From: SCQX01 sp035720945
Lineage (GTDB): Bacteria; Pseudomonadota; Gammaproteobacteria; Burkholderiales; Burkholderiaceae_B
NCBI GenBank assembly: GCA_035720945.1
Contig: DASTNK010000156.1
Location: 1 to 15,434, forward strand
DNA length: 15,434 nucleotides
Direction: 5' to 3'
Shown here: positions 6,793-14,308 of the stretch, one piece after another
How the letters are laid out: the number at the start of each line of letters is the position of its first letter
How positions within the stretch are numbered: the stretch's first letter is position 1
Notes under the pieces: generated by a model
Told to the model about the DNA's origin: nothing
Database searches by the model: none
What the model saw: the letters and a program-made list of their open reading frames with translations, nothing else
Program-made: the position numbers and the translations under genes

Positions 6793-8271
6793 TCAAATGC
6801 CGCCGAGGCAGACATACTTCATTTCCAGGAAGTCGTCCATTCCGTAGATGGAGCCCTCACGCCCGAGGCCTGACTGCTTGACTCCGCCAAATGGGGCGAC
6901 TTCGTTGGAGATGAGGCCGGTGTTGACCCCCACCATGCCGTATTCCAGGGCTTCGGCGACCCGGAAGATGCGGCCGATGTCGCGGCTGTAGAAGTACGAG
7001 GCCAGGCCGTATTCGGTATTGTTGGCGAGTTCGACTACGTGTTGTTCGTCAGTGAACTTGACGACCGGGGCGACCGGGCCGAACGTTTCTTCGTGCATGC
7101 ACAGCATGTCTTCAGTGACACTGGTGACGACGGTGGGCTGGAAGAAGCGGCCGCCCAGGGCATGCGGCTTGCCGCCGACGACGACATTGCCGCCTTTCTT
7201 CACGGCGTCTTCGACGTGCTCCCGTACTTTCGCCACCGCCGCATCGTCGATGAGCGGGCCTTGGCTGTTGCCTTCCTCCGCGCCATTGCCCACTTTCAGG
7301 GCATCGACCTTGGCGGCGAATTTCTTGACGAATTCGTCGTAGGCTCCTGCCTGCACGTAGAACCGGTTGGTGCAGACGCAGGTTTGTCCGGTGTTGCGGT
7401 ATTTCGAGATCATGGCTCCTTCGACGGCGGCATCGATGTCGGCGTCGTCGAATACGATGAATGGGGCATGCCCGCCAAGTTCGAAAGAGAGCTTCTTGAT
7501 CGTGGGGGCGGATTGCTGCATGAGCAGGCGGCCGACCGAAGTGGAACCGGTGAACGTGACTTTCTTGACGACCGGACTGGCACAGAGCGTTTTGCCGATG
7601 GCTACGGAGTTTTCACTGTCGGCCGAGATGATGTTCAGCACCCCCGCCGGAATGCCGGCGCGGTGCGCCAGTTCGGCCAGTGCGAGAGCCGAAATAGGGG
7701 TTTGTTCCGCCGGCTTGAGCACGACGGTACAGCCCGCGGCCAGTGCCGGCGCCACTTTGCGAGTGATCATGGCATTGGGGAAGTTCCACGGCGTGATCGC
7801 GGCGCACACCCCGATGGCCTGGCGCAAGACCAGCATGCGGTTGGGGCCGGGCGAGGCCAGAACGTCGCCGTTGACCCGTTTGGCCTGCTCGGCGAACCAT
7901 TCGACGAATGAAGCGCCGTAGGTGATTTCGCCACGCGACTCGGCAATGGGCTTGCCTTGTTCCAGGGTCATGATCCGCGCGAGGTCTTCGGCATTGGCGA
8001 GGATGAGGTCGAACCAGTTGCGCAGCAATTTTGCGCGGTCTTTTCCGGTGCGAGCCCGCCATGCGGGCAATGCCTTGTCGGCGGCGTCGATGGCCGCCTG
8101 GGCGTGCGTCGCGTCCAGGTTGGCCACCTGGGCGATGATGGCGCCGTCAACGGGGTTGTCGACACCGAACGTGGCGCCGTTCTCGCCAGCCGTCCACTTG
8201 CCGTCGATGTACGACTGTGTCTTGAATAGCGATGAATCCTTCAGAGTGATGGGGAGGGTCTGGGAAGTCAT
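6793..8271 (-). CDS. gabD: NAD(P)-dependent succinate-semialdehyde dehydrogenase (GabD-type)
   Basis: This aldehyde dehydrogenase most likely oxidises succinate semialdehyde to succinate, the last step of 4-aminobutyrate breakdown. It has 492 residues from ATG 8271. An in-frame TTG two codons earlier is rejected because AGG (8280-8282) is well spaced from the ATG. Visible motifs are PWNFP of the cofactor-binding fold, VLKPAEQTP, FTGSTSVGR, the general base Glu264 in ELGGHAPF, the nucleophile Cys298 in GQTCVC, EETFGPV and FGGVKQSGLGREGS. The second cysteine (Cys300) matches the CxC pair known from GabD/SSADH enzymes, where it can form a redox-sensitive disulfide. No GABA aminotransferase is visible nearby, so the substrate rests on family similarity; glutarate semialdehyde is an alternative. 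Confidence 0.9.
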   Translation of the reverse strand: MTSQTLPITLKDSSLFKTQSYIDGKWTAGENGATFGVDNPVDGAIIAQVANLDATHAQAAIDAADKALPAWRARTGKDRAKLLRNWFDLILANAEDLARIMTLEQGKPIAESRGEITYGASFVEWFAEQAKRVNGDVLASPGPNRMLVLRQAIGVCAAITPWNFPNAMITRKVAPALAAGCTVVLKPAEQTPISALALAELAHRAGIPAGVLNIISADSENSVAIGKTLCASPVVKKVTFTGSTSVGRLLMQQSAPTIKKLSFELGGHAPFIVFDDADIDAAVEGAMISKYRNTGQTCVCTNRFYVQAGAYDEFVKKFAAKVDALKVGNGAEEGNSQGPLIDDAAVAKVREHVEDAVKKGGNVVVGGKPHALGGRFFQPTVVTSVTEDMLCMHEETFGPVAPVVKFTDEQHVVELANNTEYGLASYFYSRDIGRIFRVAEALEYGMVGVNTGLISNEVAPFGGVKQSGLGREGSIYGMDDFLEMKYVCLGGI

Positions 8272-8316
8272 GTTCAAAGCCTGATGTGAGTGATGGAACG
8301 TGAATGAGGGAATGGT

Positions 8317-8357
8317 GTCCCCGAGCCTGTCCGGCGGCTTCGGGCGGCCTCGGGGAC
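8317..8357. repeat. Hairpin in the LOG-gabD intergenic region
   Basis: The 111-base gap between the LOG stop and the gabD start contains GTCCCCGAG (8317-8325) perfectly complementary to CTCGGGGAC (8349-8357). The 23-base GC-rich interior can pair further. No T-run follows on either strand, so it is not a typical Rho-independent terminator. It may limit read-through, stabilise the gabD transcript or be part of a control site. I see no convincing sigma70 promoter for gabD here. Confidence 0.45.
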
Positions 8358-8382
8358 TGATGGGAAGGTGAGGGCGCCCGGG

Positions 8383-9051
8383 TCAGATGGCACAGTCGGT
8401 GCTCTCGACGTAGTTGCCGCAGGATTCTTCAATGACCCGCATGATGGCGTCGACGTTGTCGGAGATCTTGAAGAGGTCCAGATCGTGGGGGCTGATCAGG
8501 CCCAGCGCCAGTGTCTGGGTCTTGATCCAGTCGATCAGGCCGGACCAGTACTCGGCGCCCACCATGACGATGGGCACGGGCGCGGTCTTGCGGGTCTGCT
8601 CCAGGGTGAGGATCTCGAAAAGCTCATCCAGTGTGCCGAAGCCACCGGGTAATATGATGTAGCCAATGCTGTGCGCGAAAAAGGTGGTCTTCCGAGCGGA
8701 AAAGTGTTTGAAATGCAGGCTGTGGGTCTGGTAGGGGTTGTCGCCGGTTTCGCGTGGCAGCAGGATATTCAACCCGACACTTTTGCCGCCCGCTTCGAAT
8801 GCGCCGCGGTTGGCGGCCTCCATGATGCCGGGGCCTCCGCCCGCGATGACCGTGATGCCAGCCTTGGCGAGACGGCGGCCAAGTTCTTGCGCCATGGCAT
8901 AGTAAGGGGAGTCGGGTTGGATGCGGGCGCTGCCGAAAACGCTGACACCGTACCCGATTTCCAGAAATTGGTCGGCAGCCTGTTGCAGCTCTGTGGTAAT
9001 TTCGGTTTGCTGCCCGGTTGTCGCCACTTGAACCATTTTATTTATTGTCAT
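8383..9051 (-). CDS. LOG-family nucleoside 5'-monophosphate phosphoribohydrolase (TIGR00730 type)
   Basis: LOG-family Rossmann proteins cleave the N-glycosidic bond of nucleoside or cytokinin 5'-monophosphates. In non-plant-associated bacteria the role is often nucleotide turnover. The 222-residue protein contains VFGSARI near residue 40, GGGPGIMEAANRGAF (71-85), the SARKT segment (118-122) and the signature PGGFGTLDE (135-143), which carries the catalytic and substrate-binding residues. ATG 9051 is chosen because AAGG (9060-9063, minus strand) lies 8 bases upstream; ATG 9036 is possible but lacks a Shine-Dalgarno sequence. The start codon overlaps that of the divergent polA. A TATAAA box on the minus strand at 9088-9093, inside polA, may be its -10 element. 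Confidence 0.9.
   Translation of the reverse strand: MTINKMVQVATTGQQTEITTELQQAADQFLEIGYGVSVFGSARIQPDSPYYAMAQELGRRLAKAGITVIAGGGPGIMEAANRGAFEAGGKSVGLNILLPRETGDNPYQTHSLHFKHFSARKTTFFAHSIGYIILPGGFGTLDELFEILTLEQTRKTAPVPIVMVGAEYWSGLIDWIKTQTLALGLISPHDLDLFKISDNVDAIMRVIEESCGNYVESTDCAI
8994..9044 (+). promoter_or_regulatory. Candidate polA promoter region inside the LOG gene
   Basis: Two weak + strand signals lie here. One is an extended -10-like TGGTAATTT at 8994-9002, which would give a leader of about 40 bases. The other is a TATTTA at 9039-9044, with TTGTCG at 9018-9023 as a poorly spaced -35; this would start the transcript almost exactly at the polA ATG (leaderless). There is no intergenic DNA, so any polA promoter has to lie in the LOG coding sequence. 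I cannot decide between the two. Confidence 0.25.
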
Positions 9052-11779
9052 GAAAAAAACCTTGTTGCTTGTCGATGGGTCGAGTTATTTATACAGGGCC
9101 TACCACGCCATGCCCGACCTCAGGAACGCCCGGGGTGAGCCCACAGGCGCGCTGTACGGTGTCCTGTCCATGTTACGGAGACTAGCACAGGATTACAAGG
9201 CGGATTACGCCGCGTGTGTGTTCGATGCCCGGGGCGGGACGTTCCGCAACGATCTTTACCCGGAATACAAGGCCAACCGGCCCTCTATGCCCGAAGACCT
9301 GGCGGCGCAGATCGAACCCATACACCAGGCTGTCTCGGCGCTGGGCTGGCCGGTGCTGGCCGTTTCGGGTGTGGAGGCCGACGACGTGATTGGAACACTC
9401 GCCCGTCGCGCCACGCACGAGGGGGTGCGTACCGTGATTTCCACCGGCGACAAAGACCTTGCTCAACTGGTGAATGAAGACGTCGAGCTGGTCAACACCA
9501 TGAGCGGTGAACGCCAGGACGTGGCTGGCGTGGTGCGTAAATTCGGTGTGGCACCTGAGCAAATTATAGACTTCCTGATGCTTACCGGCGATACCGTGGA
9601 CAATGTTCCGGGTGTCGAGAAAGTGGGCCCCAAGACCGCGGCGAAATGGCTGACGGCCTATCAGTCCGTCGATGCCCTGGTCGCCCGCGCCGACGAAATC
9701 AAGGGCACGGCGGGTCAGAACCTGCGCAAAGCCATTCCTGGTTTCGACCTGACTCGACGATTGCTGACCATCAAGACCGATTGCGAACTGCCCATGTTGT
9801 CTGATGGCCTGGGTGGGCTCGAATTACGTCCTGCCGATGATCAGACGCTGATCGGCCTATACGATCAGTATGGGTTCCGCACGTGGCTGCGCGAACTGTC
9901 CGGCGACCCCGATCGTGTTCCCGCGCAGGACGCGCGCGTGGCGCCGGAAGCGCGCGACAAGGCCGAGACGCCAGCCGATACGCACTACGACACCATTCTC
10001 GATTGGGCCGCGTTCGACCAGTGGCTGGAGCGCATCAAGATGGCCAACCTCGTGGCTTTCGATACCGAGACCACATCGCTCGATCCCATGCTGGCGCGGC
10101 TGGTGGGGCTGTCGTTCGCGACAGCGCCGGGGGAAGCCTGTTACATTCCGGTGGGGCATCGCGGCCCCGACCGGACCGAGCAGTTGCCCCGTGCCGAGGT
10201 CATCGCCCGTCTTACCCCCTGGTTGAGCGATCCCCGTGCGGCGAAGCTGCTGCACAATTCCAAGTATGACGCGCACGTGCTCCGCAACGAAGGCATCGCG
10301 CTCGCGGGCATTGCCGAAGACACGATGCTCCAGGCCTACGTGCTGGAATCGCATCGGCGCGTCAATTTGCAGGAACTGGGGGAGCGCTGGCTGGGGCGCA
10401 CCGGGGTCACCTACGAGGATTTGTGCGGCAAAGGCGCCAAACAGATCGGCTTCGATGAGGTCGACATCGAAAAGGCGGCCTATTATGCCTGCGAAGACGC
10501 GGATTTCACCTTGCGTCTGCATCATGCCTTGCGCCCTCGCGTCGCCGCGGATGCCGGCCTCGAAAAAATCTATCTGCTCGAGATCGCCACCTCGGCGGTG
10601 CTCACCACCATCGAGCGCAACGGCGTGCGCATCGATGCGCACGTGCTGGCCATGCAAAGCCACGAACTCGGCGAACAGTTGCTCGCCCTCGAGAAAAAGG
10701 CCTATGAACTCGCGGAACAGCCGTTCAATTTGAATTCTCCCAAGCAACTTGGCGAGATTCTGTTCGAGCGCATGCGGTTGCCGGTCGTGCGCAAGACGGC
10801 CTCAGGCGCGCCTTCCACGGATGAAGACGTGCTGACCCGCCTGGCGCACGACTACCCGTTGCCGCAAGTACTGCTCGAATATCGTGGCGTGGCCAAGCTC
10901 AAATCCACCTATACCGACAAGCTTCCGCGGATGATCAATCCGGCGACCGGCCGTGTGCATACCCGATACGCGCAGGCCGCTGTGATCACGGGGCGGGTGG
11001 CGTCGTCCGACCCCAATCTGCAGAACATCCCGGTGCGCACCGCCGAGGGGCGCAAGGTGCGCACGGCGTTTGTGGCGTCGGGCGGCGGGCAGATCGTGTC
11101 GGCCGACTATTCCCAGATTGAATTGCGTGTCATGGCGCATGTGTCGGATGATGAAAACCTCCAGAATGCTTTTCGGCATGGCGAGGATATCCACCGCGCC
11201 ACGGCCTCCGAGGTTTTCGGGGTGGCGCTCGGCGACGTGTCGTCTGAGCAGCGCCGTGCCGCCAAGGCCATCAACTTCGGGCTGATCTACGGCATGAGCG
11301 AATTCGGCCTGGCGTCCAGCCTTGGTATCACGCGCGATGCGGCACGGGCCTACATGGACCGATACTTCGCGCGGTATCCGAGAGTGGCCGAATACATGGA
11401 CAGGACGCGGCATAAGGCGCGCGAGAATGGCTATGTCGAAACGGTGTTTGGACGACGCTTGTGGCTGCCGGACATACGCGGCGCCAAGGGGCCGCGGTTG
11501 GCGGCGGCCGAGCGCGCCGCCATCAACGCGCCGATGCAAGGCACAGCGGCCGACCTGATTAAAATGGCTATGGTCGCTGTCCAGGAATGGATAGCGGAAC
11601 AGAAGCTGGCAACGCTGATGGTCATGCAAGTGCATGACGAACTGGTACTGGATTGTCCCGCCGAAGAAGTCGAAACGGTGGTTCAGCGGGTGCCGGCGCT
11701 CATGTGCCAGGTGGCCGAACTGCGTGTGCCGCTGGTCGCCGAGGTTGGCGTCGGCGCCAATTGGGAACAGGCGCACTAA
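9050..11779 (+). CDS. polA: DNA polymerase I
   Basis: PolA removes primers and fills gaps in replication and repair. The 909-residue protein has all three domains. The 5'-nuclease domain begins LLLVDGSSYLYRAYHA and includes VEADDVIGT and STGDKDLAQLV. The 3'-5' exonuclease looks active: Asp338/Glu340 in DTET, Asp407 in KYD, and Tyr479/Asp483 in YACEDAD. The polymerase domain has motif A Asp686 (DYSQIELR), the O-helix KAINFGLIYG and motif C Asp863 (QVHDEL). No Shine-Dalgarno sequence is visible before ATG 9050, and the start overlaps the divergent LOG start. The upstream stretch 9035-9060 is unusually AT-rich and probably holds initiation signals. A downstream hydrolase gene begins 29 bases after the stop. 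Confidence 0.97.
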   Translation: MKKTLLLVDGSSYLYRAYHAMPDLRNARGEPTGALYGVLSMLRRLAQDYKADYAACVFDARGGTFRNDLYPEYKANRPSMPEDLAAQIEPIHQAVSALGWPVLAVSGVEADDVIGTLARRATHEGVRTVISTGDKDLAQLVNEDVELVNTMSGERQDVAGVVRKFGVAPEQIIDFLMLTGDTVDNVPGVEKVGPKTAAKWLTAYQSVDALVARADEIKGTAGQNLRKAIPGFDLTRRLLTIKTDCELPMLSDGLGGLELRPADDQTLIGLYDQYGFRTWLRELSGDPDRVPAQDARVAPEARDKAETPADTHYDTILDWAAFDQWLERIKMANLVAFDTETTSLDPMLARLVGLSFATAPGEACYIPVGHRGPDRTEQLPRAEVIARLTPWLSDPRAAKLLHNSKYDAHVLRNEGIALAGIAEDTMLQAYVLESHRRVNLQELGERWLGRTGVTYEDLCGKGAKQIGFDEVDIEKAAYYACEDADFTLRLHHALRPRVAADAGLEKIYLLEIATSAVLTTIERNGVRIDAHVLAMQSHELGEQLLALEKKAYELAEQPFNLNSPKQLGEILFERMRLPVVRKTASGAPSTDEDVLTRLAHDYPLPQVLLEYRGVAKLKSTYTDKLPRMINPATGRVHTRYAQAAVITGRVASSDPNLQNIPVRTAEGRKVRTAFVASGGGQIVSADYSQIELRVMAHVSDDENLQNAFRHGEDIHRATASEVFGVALGDVSSEQRRAAKAINFGLIYGMSEFGLASSLGITRDAARAYMDRYFARYPRVAEYMDRTRHKARENGYVETVFGRRLWLPDIRGAKGPRLAAAERAAINAPMQGTAADLIKMAMVAVQEWIAEQKLATLMVMQVHDELVLDCPAEEVETVVQRVPALMCQVAELRVPLVAEVGVGANWEQAH
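9088..9093 (-). promoter_or_regulatory. Candidate -10 box for the LOG gene, inside polA
   Basis: On the minus strand this reads TATAAA followed by TAAC, standing out from GC-rich surroundings. Transcription starting about 7 bases downstream would give a leader of roughly 30 bases that includes the AAGG Shine-Dalgarno at 9060-9063. No good -35 hexamer is seen at the usual distance, so the call is tentative. Confidence 0.3.
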
Positions 11780-11796
11780 ATATCATGACTCATTCC

Positions 11797-11801
11797 GAGG
11801 G
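11797..11801 (+). promoter_or_regulatory. Shine-Dalgarno that fixes the hydrolase start
   Basis: GAGGG lies 7 bases before ATG 11809. The upstream in-frame ATG at 11785 has no comparable site and follows the polA stop by only 5 bases. The downstream ATG is therefore preferred. Confidence 0.6.
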
Positions 11802-11808
11802 CTCCATC

Positions 11809-12579
11809 ATGTCGTCAACATCCACCATCCATACGTCGTCCGCCGGACTGGAACAAGGTCTGTTCGATCTTCCCGCGCCGGGGCAGTCGATCAAAGCGTA
11901 TTTCGCCCGGCCCGCCGGCACGGGTGCGTTTCCCGTGATTCTGGTCATCCAGGAAATCTTCGGGTTGAATGATCACATTCAGGATGTTTGCAGGCGGTTT
12001 GCGCATCAAGGGTATCTGGCGGTTGCGGCCGAGCTCACGCAGCGGCAGGGCGATGCGGGCTCGTATTCCGATATCCCGACACTGGTTCGCGATGTCGTGG
12101 CCAACGTGCCGGACGAGCAGGCGATGGCCGATCTCGACGCTTGCGCCGCCTGGGCCATGGCGCATGGTGGGGCGGCCGGCCAACTGGGGGCGACCGGCTT
12201 TTGCTGGGGTGGCCGCATCGCCTGGTTGTACGCGGCGCACAATCCGGATTGCAAGGCGGCGGTCGCGTGGTACGGCCGCATCGCGGCGGGGCACGGACCC
12301 TTGCAAACGCATCAGCCCATCCATCTCGCCAATGAATTGCATGCGCCGGTTCTGGGCTTGTATGGCGGCAAGGATACAGGCATTCCCGTTGACGATGTGC
12401 GTGCGCTCGAGGTCCTGCTGGCTCAGGGCAATGACGCGGCGCGCGCATCGCGGTTCAAGGTGTACCCGGAATCGGGCCACGCTTTTTTCGCGGATTACCG
12501 TCCTAGCTATCGTGCCGAGGATGCGCGGGATGGTTGGCGCCTGGCGCTCGACTGGTTCGAGGGCCACGTCAGAAAATGA
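11809..12579 (+). CDS. Dienelactone hydrolase family protein
   Basis: This is an alpha/beta hydrolase of 256 residues. The family includes carboxymethylenebutenolidase, which opens dienelactones in chloroaromatic breakdown, but many chromosomal members have unknown substrates. The catalytic triad is visible: Cys132 in GFCWGG, Asp189 in GGKDTGIP and His224 in SGHAFF. Glu49 in VIQEIFGLND is the residue that modulates the cysteine in this family. No signal peptide is evident, so it should be cytoplasmic. The start is set by GAGGG at 11797-11801; an ATG 24 bases upstream is an alternative. It follows polA closely and may be cotranscribed with it. No aromatic catabolism genes are nearby, so a housekeeping or detoxification role is more likely than chlorocatechol degradation (inference). 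Confidence 0.85.
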   Translation: MSSTSTIHTSSAGLEQGLFDLPAPGQSIKAYFARPAGTGAFPVILVIQEIFGLNDHIQDVCRRFAHQGYLAVAAELTQRQGDAGSYSDIPTLVRDVVANVPDEQAMADLDACAAWAMAHGGAAGQLGATGFCWGGRIAWLYAAHNPDCKAAVAWYGRIAAGHGPLQTHQPIHLANELHAPVLGLYGGKDTGIPVDDVRALEVLLAQGNDAARASRFKVYPESGHAFFADYRPSYRAEDARDGWRLALDWFEGHVRK

Positions 12580-12619
12580 CCATCGGTTCTCCGTGGCACT
12601 CAGCGGGTTGAAATGACCG

Positions 12620-14281
12620 TCAGTTTTCCGTCGCGCGCAACCGGTTCGGCAGCAGCTCGTTGTGCCGGGCCAGTATCGGGTAGGCCGCCGCGCCCACCAG
12701 ATAGGAATTGATGGTCTTGACGTCGCGCAGTATTTCCAGGTAGAGCGAGCCGATTTCGGCGGATTCGATCTGGCCTGATTTGATCTTCTGCAACTGGCGT
12801 TCCGCGGCCGCCGATTCGATCGCGCGGAATTCGTCTTTCTCGAACGCCAGTTGGCGCGCCGACTTCAGGTCTTCGGCCACGAACAGCGCGGCGGTCTGGC
12901 GTTGGTTGCGGATCAGCCGGTCGAGGACGTGCGTGAGTTCCTGGCGCTGTTCGCCGGTGAGGGACCAGCCTTTTTTCCTGAGGGTCGATGTGTGCCCGAG
13001 CAGGCCGTTCGAGGTGATGCTGGCCGCATGGGTGATGTTGGCGCTGAACGTCAGGACTTCCTCCAACCGGCGGTGGTCGTCCTGGTTCATGTTTTCCTGA
13101 TCCAGCGTGGCCAGATACGCCGTGATGTGATTGTCCAGGCGTGTCAGGCCGTTGTTGATGGTATGGGCCTGCGCGACCCGGTGCCGGTTGTCGCGTAGAT
13201 ACCCGGCGCGGGCGATGTTGAGCATGGCTTGCAGCATGTCCGACAGGCGCAGTGCTTCGCGGGCCGCGTTGCCCAGGGCCACAGCGGGCACTTCGTGCGC
13301 GGCTTCGTCCAGATACATGGGTTTGGACGGATCGTTCGGGTCCACACGCTTCGGCATCAGGCGCGTCAGCAGTTTGGCGTAAGGTTTCAGGAAAGGCATG
13401 AACGCCACGGCGATCACGACGTTGAAAAGGGTATGGAAATTGGCGACCGCGCGCGCGGGGCTGGAGGTCAGGGCGCTCATGGCGGCCGGCAGCCAGGGCA
13501 GCACAATCATGGCCAGCACGCAGCCGACCACCCGCGTGCCGAGATTCCCCATGGGAAGCCGCCGGGCTGCCGGGTCATTGTCGTTAACCCCCTCGAGGAT
13601 CGGGTTGATCGCGGTTCCCAGATTGGCGCCCAGCACCAGGGCGTAGGCGACGCCGGGTGCGACCAAGCCGTGCTCCGACAGGGACATGATCAGCACCACC
13701 ACGGCCACGCTGGAGTGCGCGGCCCAGGTCAGCACGGTGGCAAGCAGCAGGGCGAGAAAGGGCTGGGTGGCGAGCGCGTCCAGAATGGTATGGAACAGGG
13801 TCGCGTGCTGGATGGGGGCGAACAGAGTCACCAGTTCGTGCAGCGACAGCAGCAGCAGCCCGAGGCCGATGAACACGCGCCCGAGATCGCGGCGGCGACC
13901 AGGCTGATTGCTGCGGAACAGCCAGACGCCCACCAGGATCAGGGCTGGTGCCAACGCCGTCAGGTTGAACGATAGCACCTGGACGATCAGTGTCGTGCCC
14001 ACGTTGGCGCCCAGCATCGCGGCAAGGCCTGGCCCGAGCGCCACCAGCCCGCCCGCGGCGAACCCGGTGATCATCAGGCCGGTTGCCGTGCTGCTCTGCA
14101 GCGCGGCCGTGATGCCCAGCCCCGCCAGAAAGGCCCGCAGCCGCGTGCCCAGCGCATGGCTCAGCGCGGTGCCCAACGCGGCGCCGAATGCGCGTTGCAC
14201 ACCGCTCTGGACCATGTGCACGCCCCAAAGCAACAGGGCGACATAGCCGGCGAAGTCAAGCAGTGCGAGGATTTCGCTCAT
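12620..14281 (-). CDS. Na+/phosphate cotransporter family protein with PhoU-like tail
   Basis: This 553-residue protein belongs to the Na/Pi cotransporter (NptA/YjbB-like) family of the inner membrane, which moves phosphate coupled to sodium. The N-terminal half (to about residue 310) is strongly hydrophobic and shows the inverted repeat typical of the family. QSSTATGLM (62-70) with GANVGTT (91-97) is mirrored by HSSVAVVVLIM (189-199) with GANLGTA (218-224). The C-terminal part (about 330-540) is hydrophilic, helical and PhoU-like. The start follows htpX by 27 bases with only a weak Shine-Dalgarno, so the pair is probably one transcript. In E. coli the relative YjbB mainly exports phosphate; direction here is unknown. 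The stop converges with the hydrolase stop 40 bases away. Confidence 0.88.
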   Translation of the reverse strand: MSEILALLDFAGYVALLLWGVHMVQSGVQRAFGAALGTALSHALGTRLRAFLAGLGITAALQSSTATGLMITGFAAGGLVALGPGLAAMLGANVGTTLIVQVLSFNLTALAPALILVGVWLFRSNQPGRRRDLGRVFIGLGLLLLSLHELVTLFAPIQHATLFHTILDALATQPFLALLLATVLTWAAHSSVAVVVLIMSLSEHGLVAPGVAYALVLGANLGTAINPILEGVNDNDPAARRLPMGNLGTRVVGCVLAMIVLPWLPAAMSALTSSPARAVANFHTLFNVVIAVAFMPFLKPYAKLLTRLMPKRVDPNDPSKPMYLDEAAHEVPAVALGNAAREALRLSDMLQAMLNIARAGYLRDNRHRVAQAHTINNGLTRLDNHITAYLATLDQENMNQDDHRRLEEVLTFSANITHAASITSNGLLGHTSTLRKKGWSLTGEQRQELTHVLDRLIRNQRQTAALFVAEDLKSARQLAFEKDEFRAIESAAAERQLQKIKSGQIESAEIGSLYLEILRDVKTINSYLVGAAAYPILARHNELLPNRLRATEN

Positions 14282-14308
14282 AGCGTTGCAGTGTAGCCTG
14301 TCCCGACT

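Noticed and set aside
7039..7911. 290-codon open frame antisense to gabD
   Set aside because: Mirror of a well-supported ALDH gene with all catalytic motifs; no family features of its own.
6793..9051. A novel metabolic or defence cluster formed by gabD, the LOG gene and the SDR
   Set aside because: The genes belong to common, functionally separate families, with gaps and convergent orientation that do not suggest a joint system.
9857..11776. Long minus-strand open frames across polA
   Set aside because: polA is complete and unambiguous. These frames arise from third-position GC bias.
11653..11808. Upstream extension of the hydrolase into polA
   Set aside because: The added residues are Arg-rich polA out-of-frame sequence. 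GAGGG before ATG 11809 fixes a better start.
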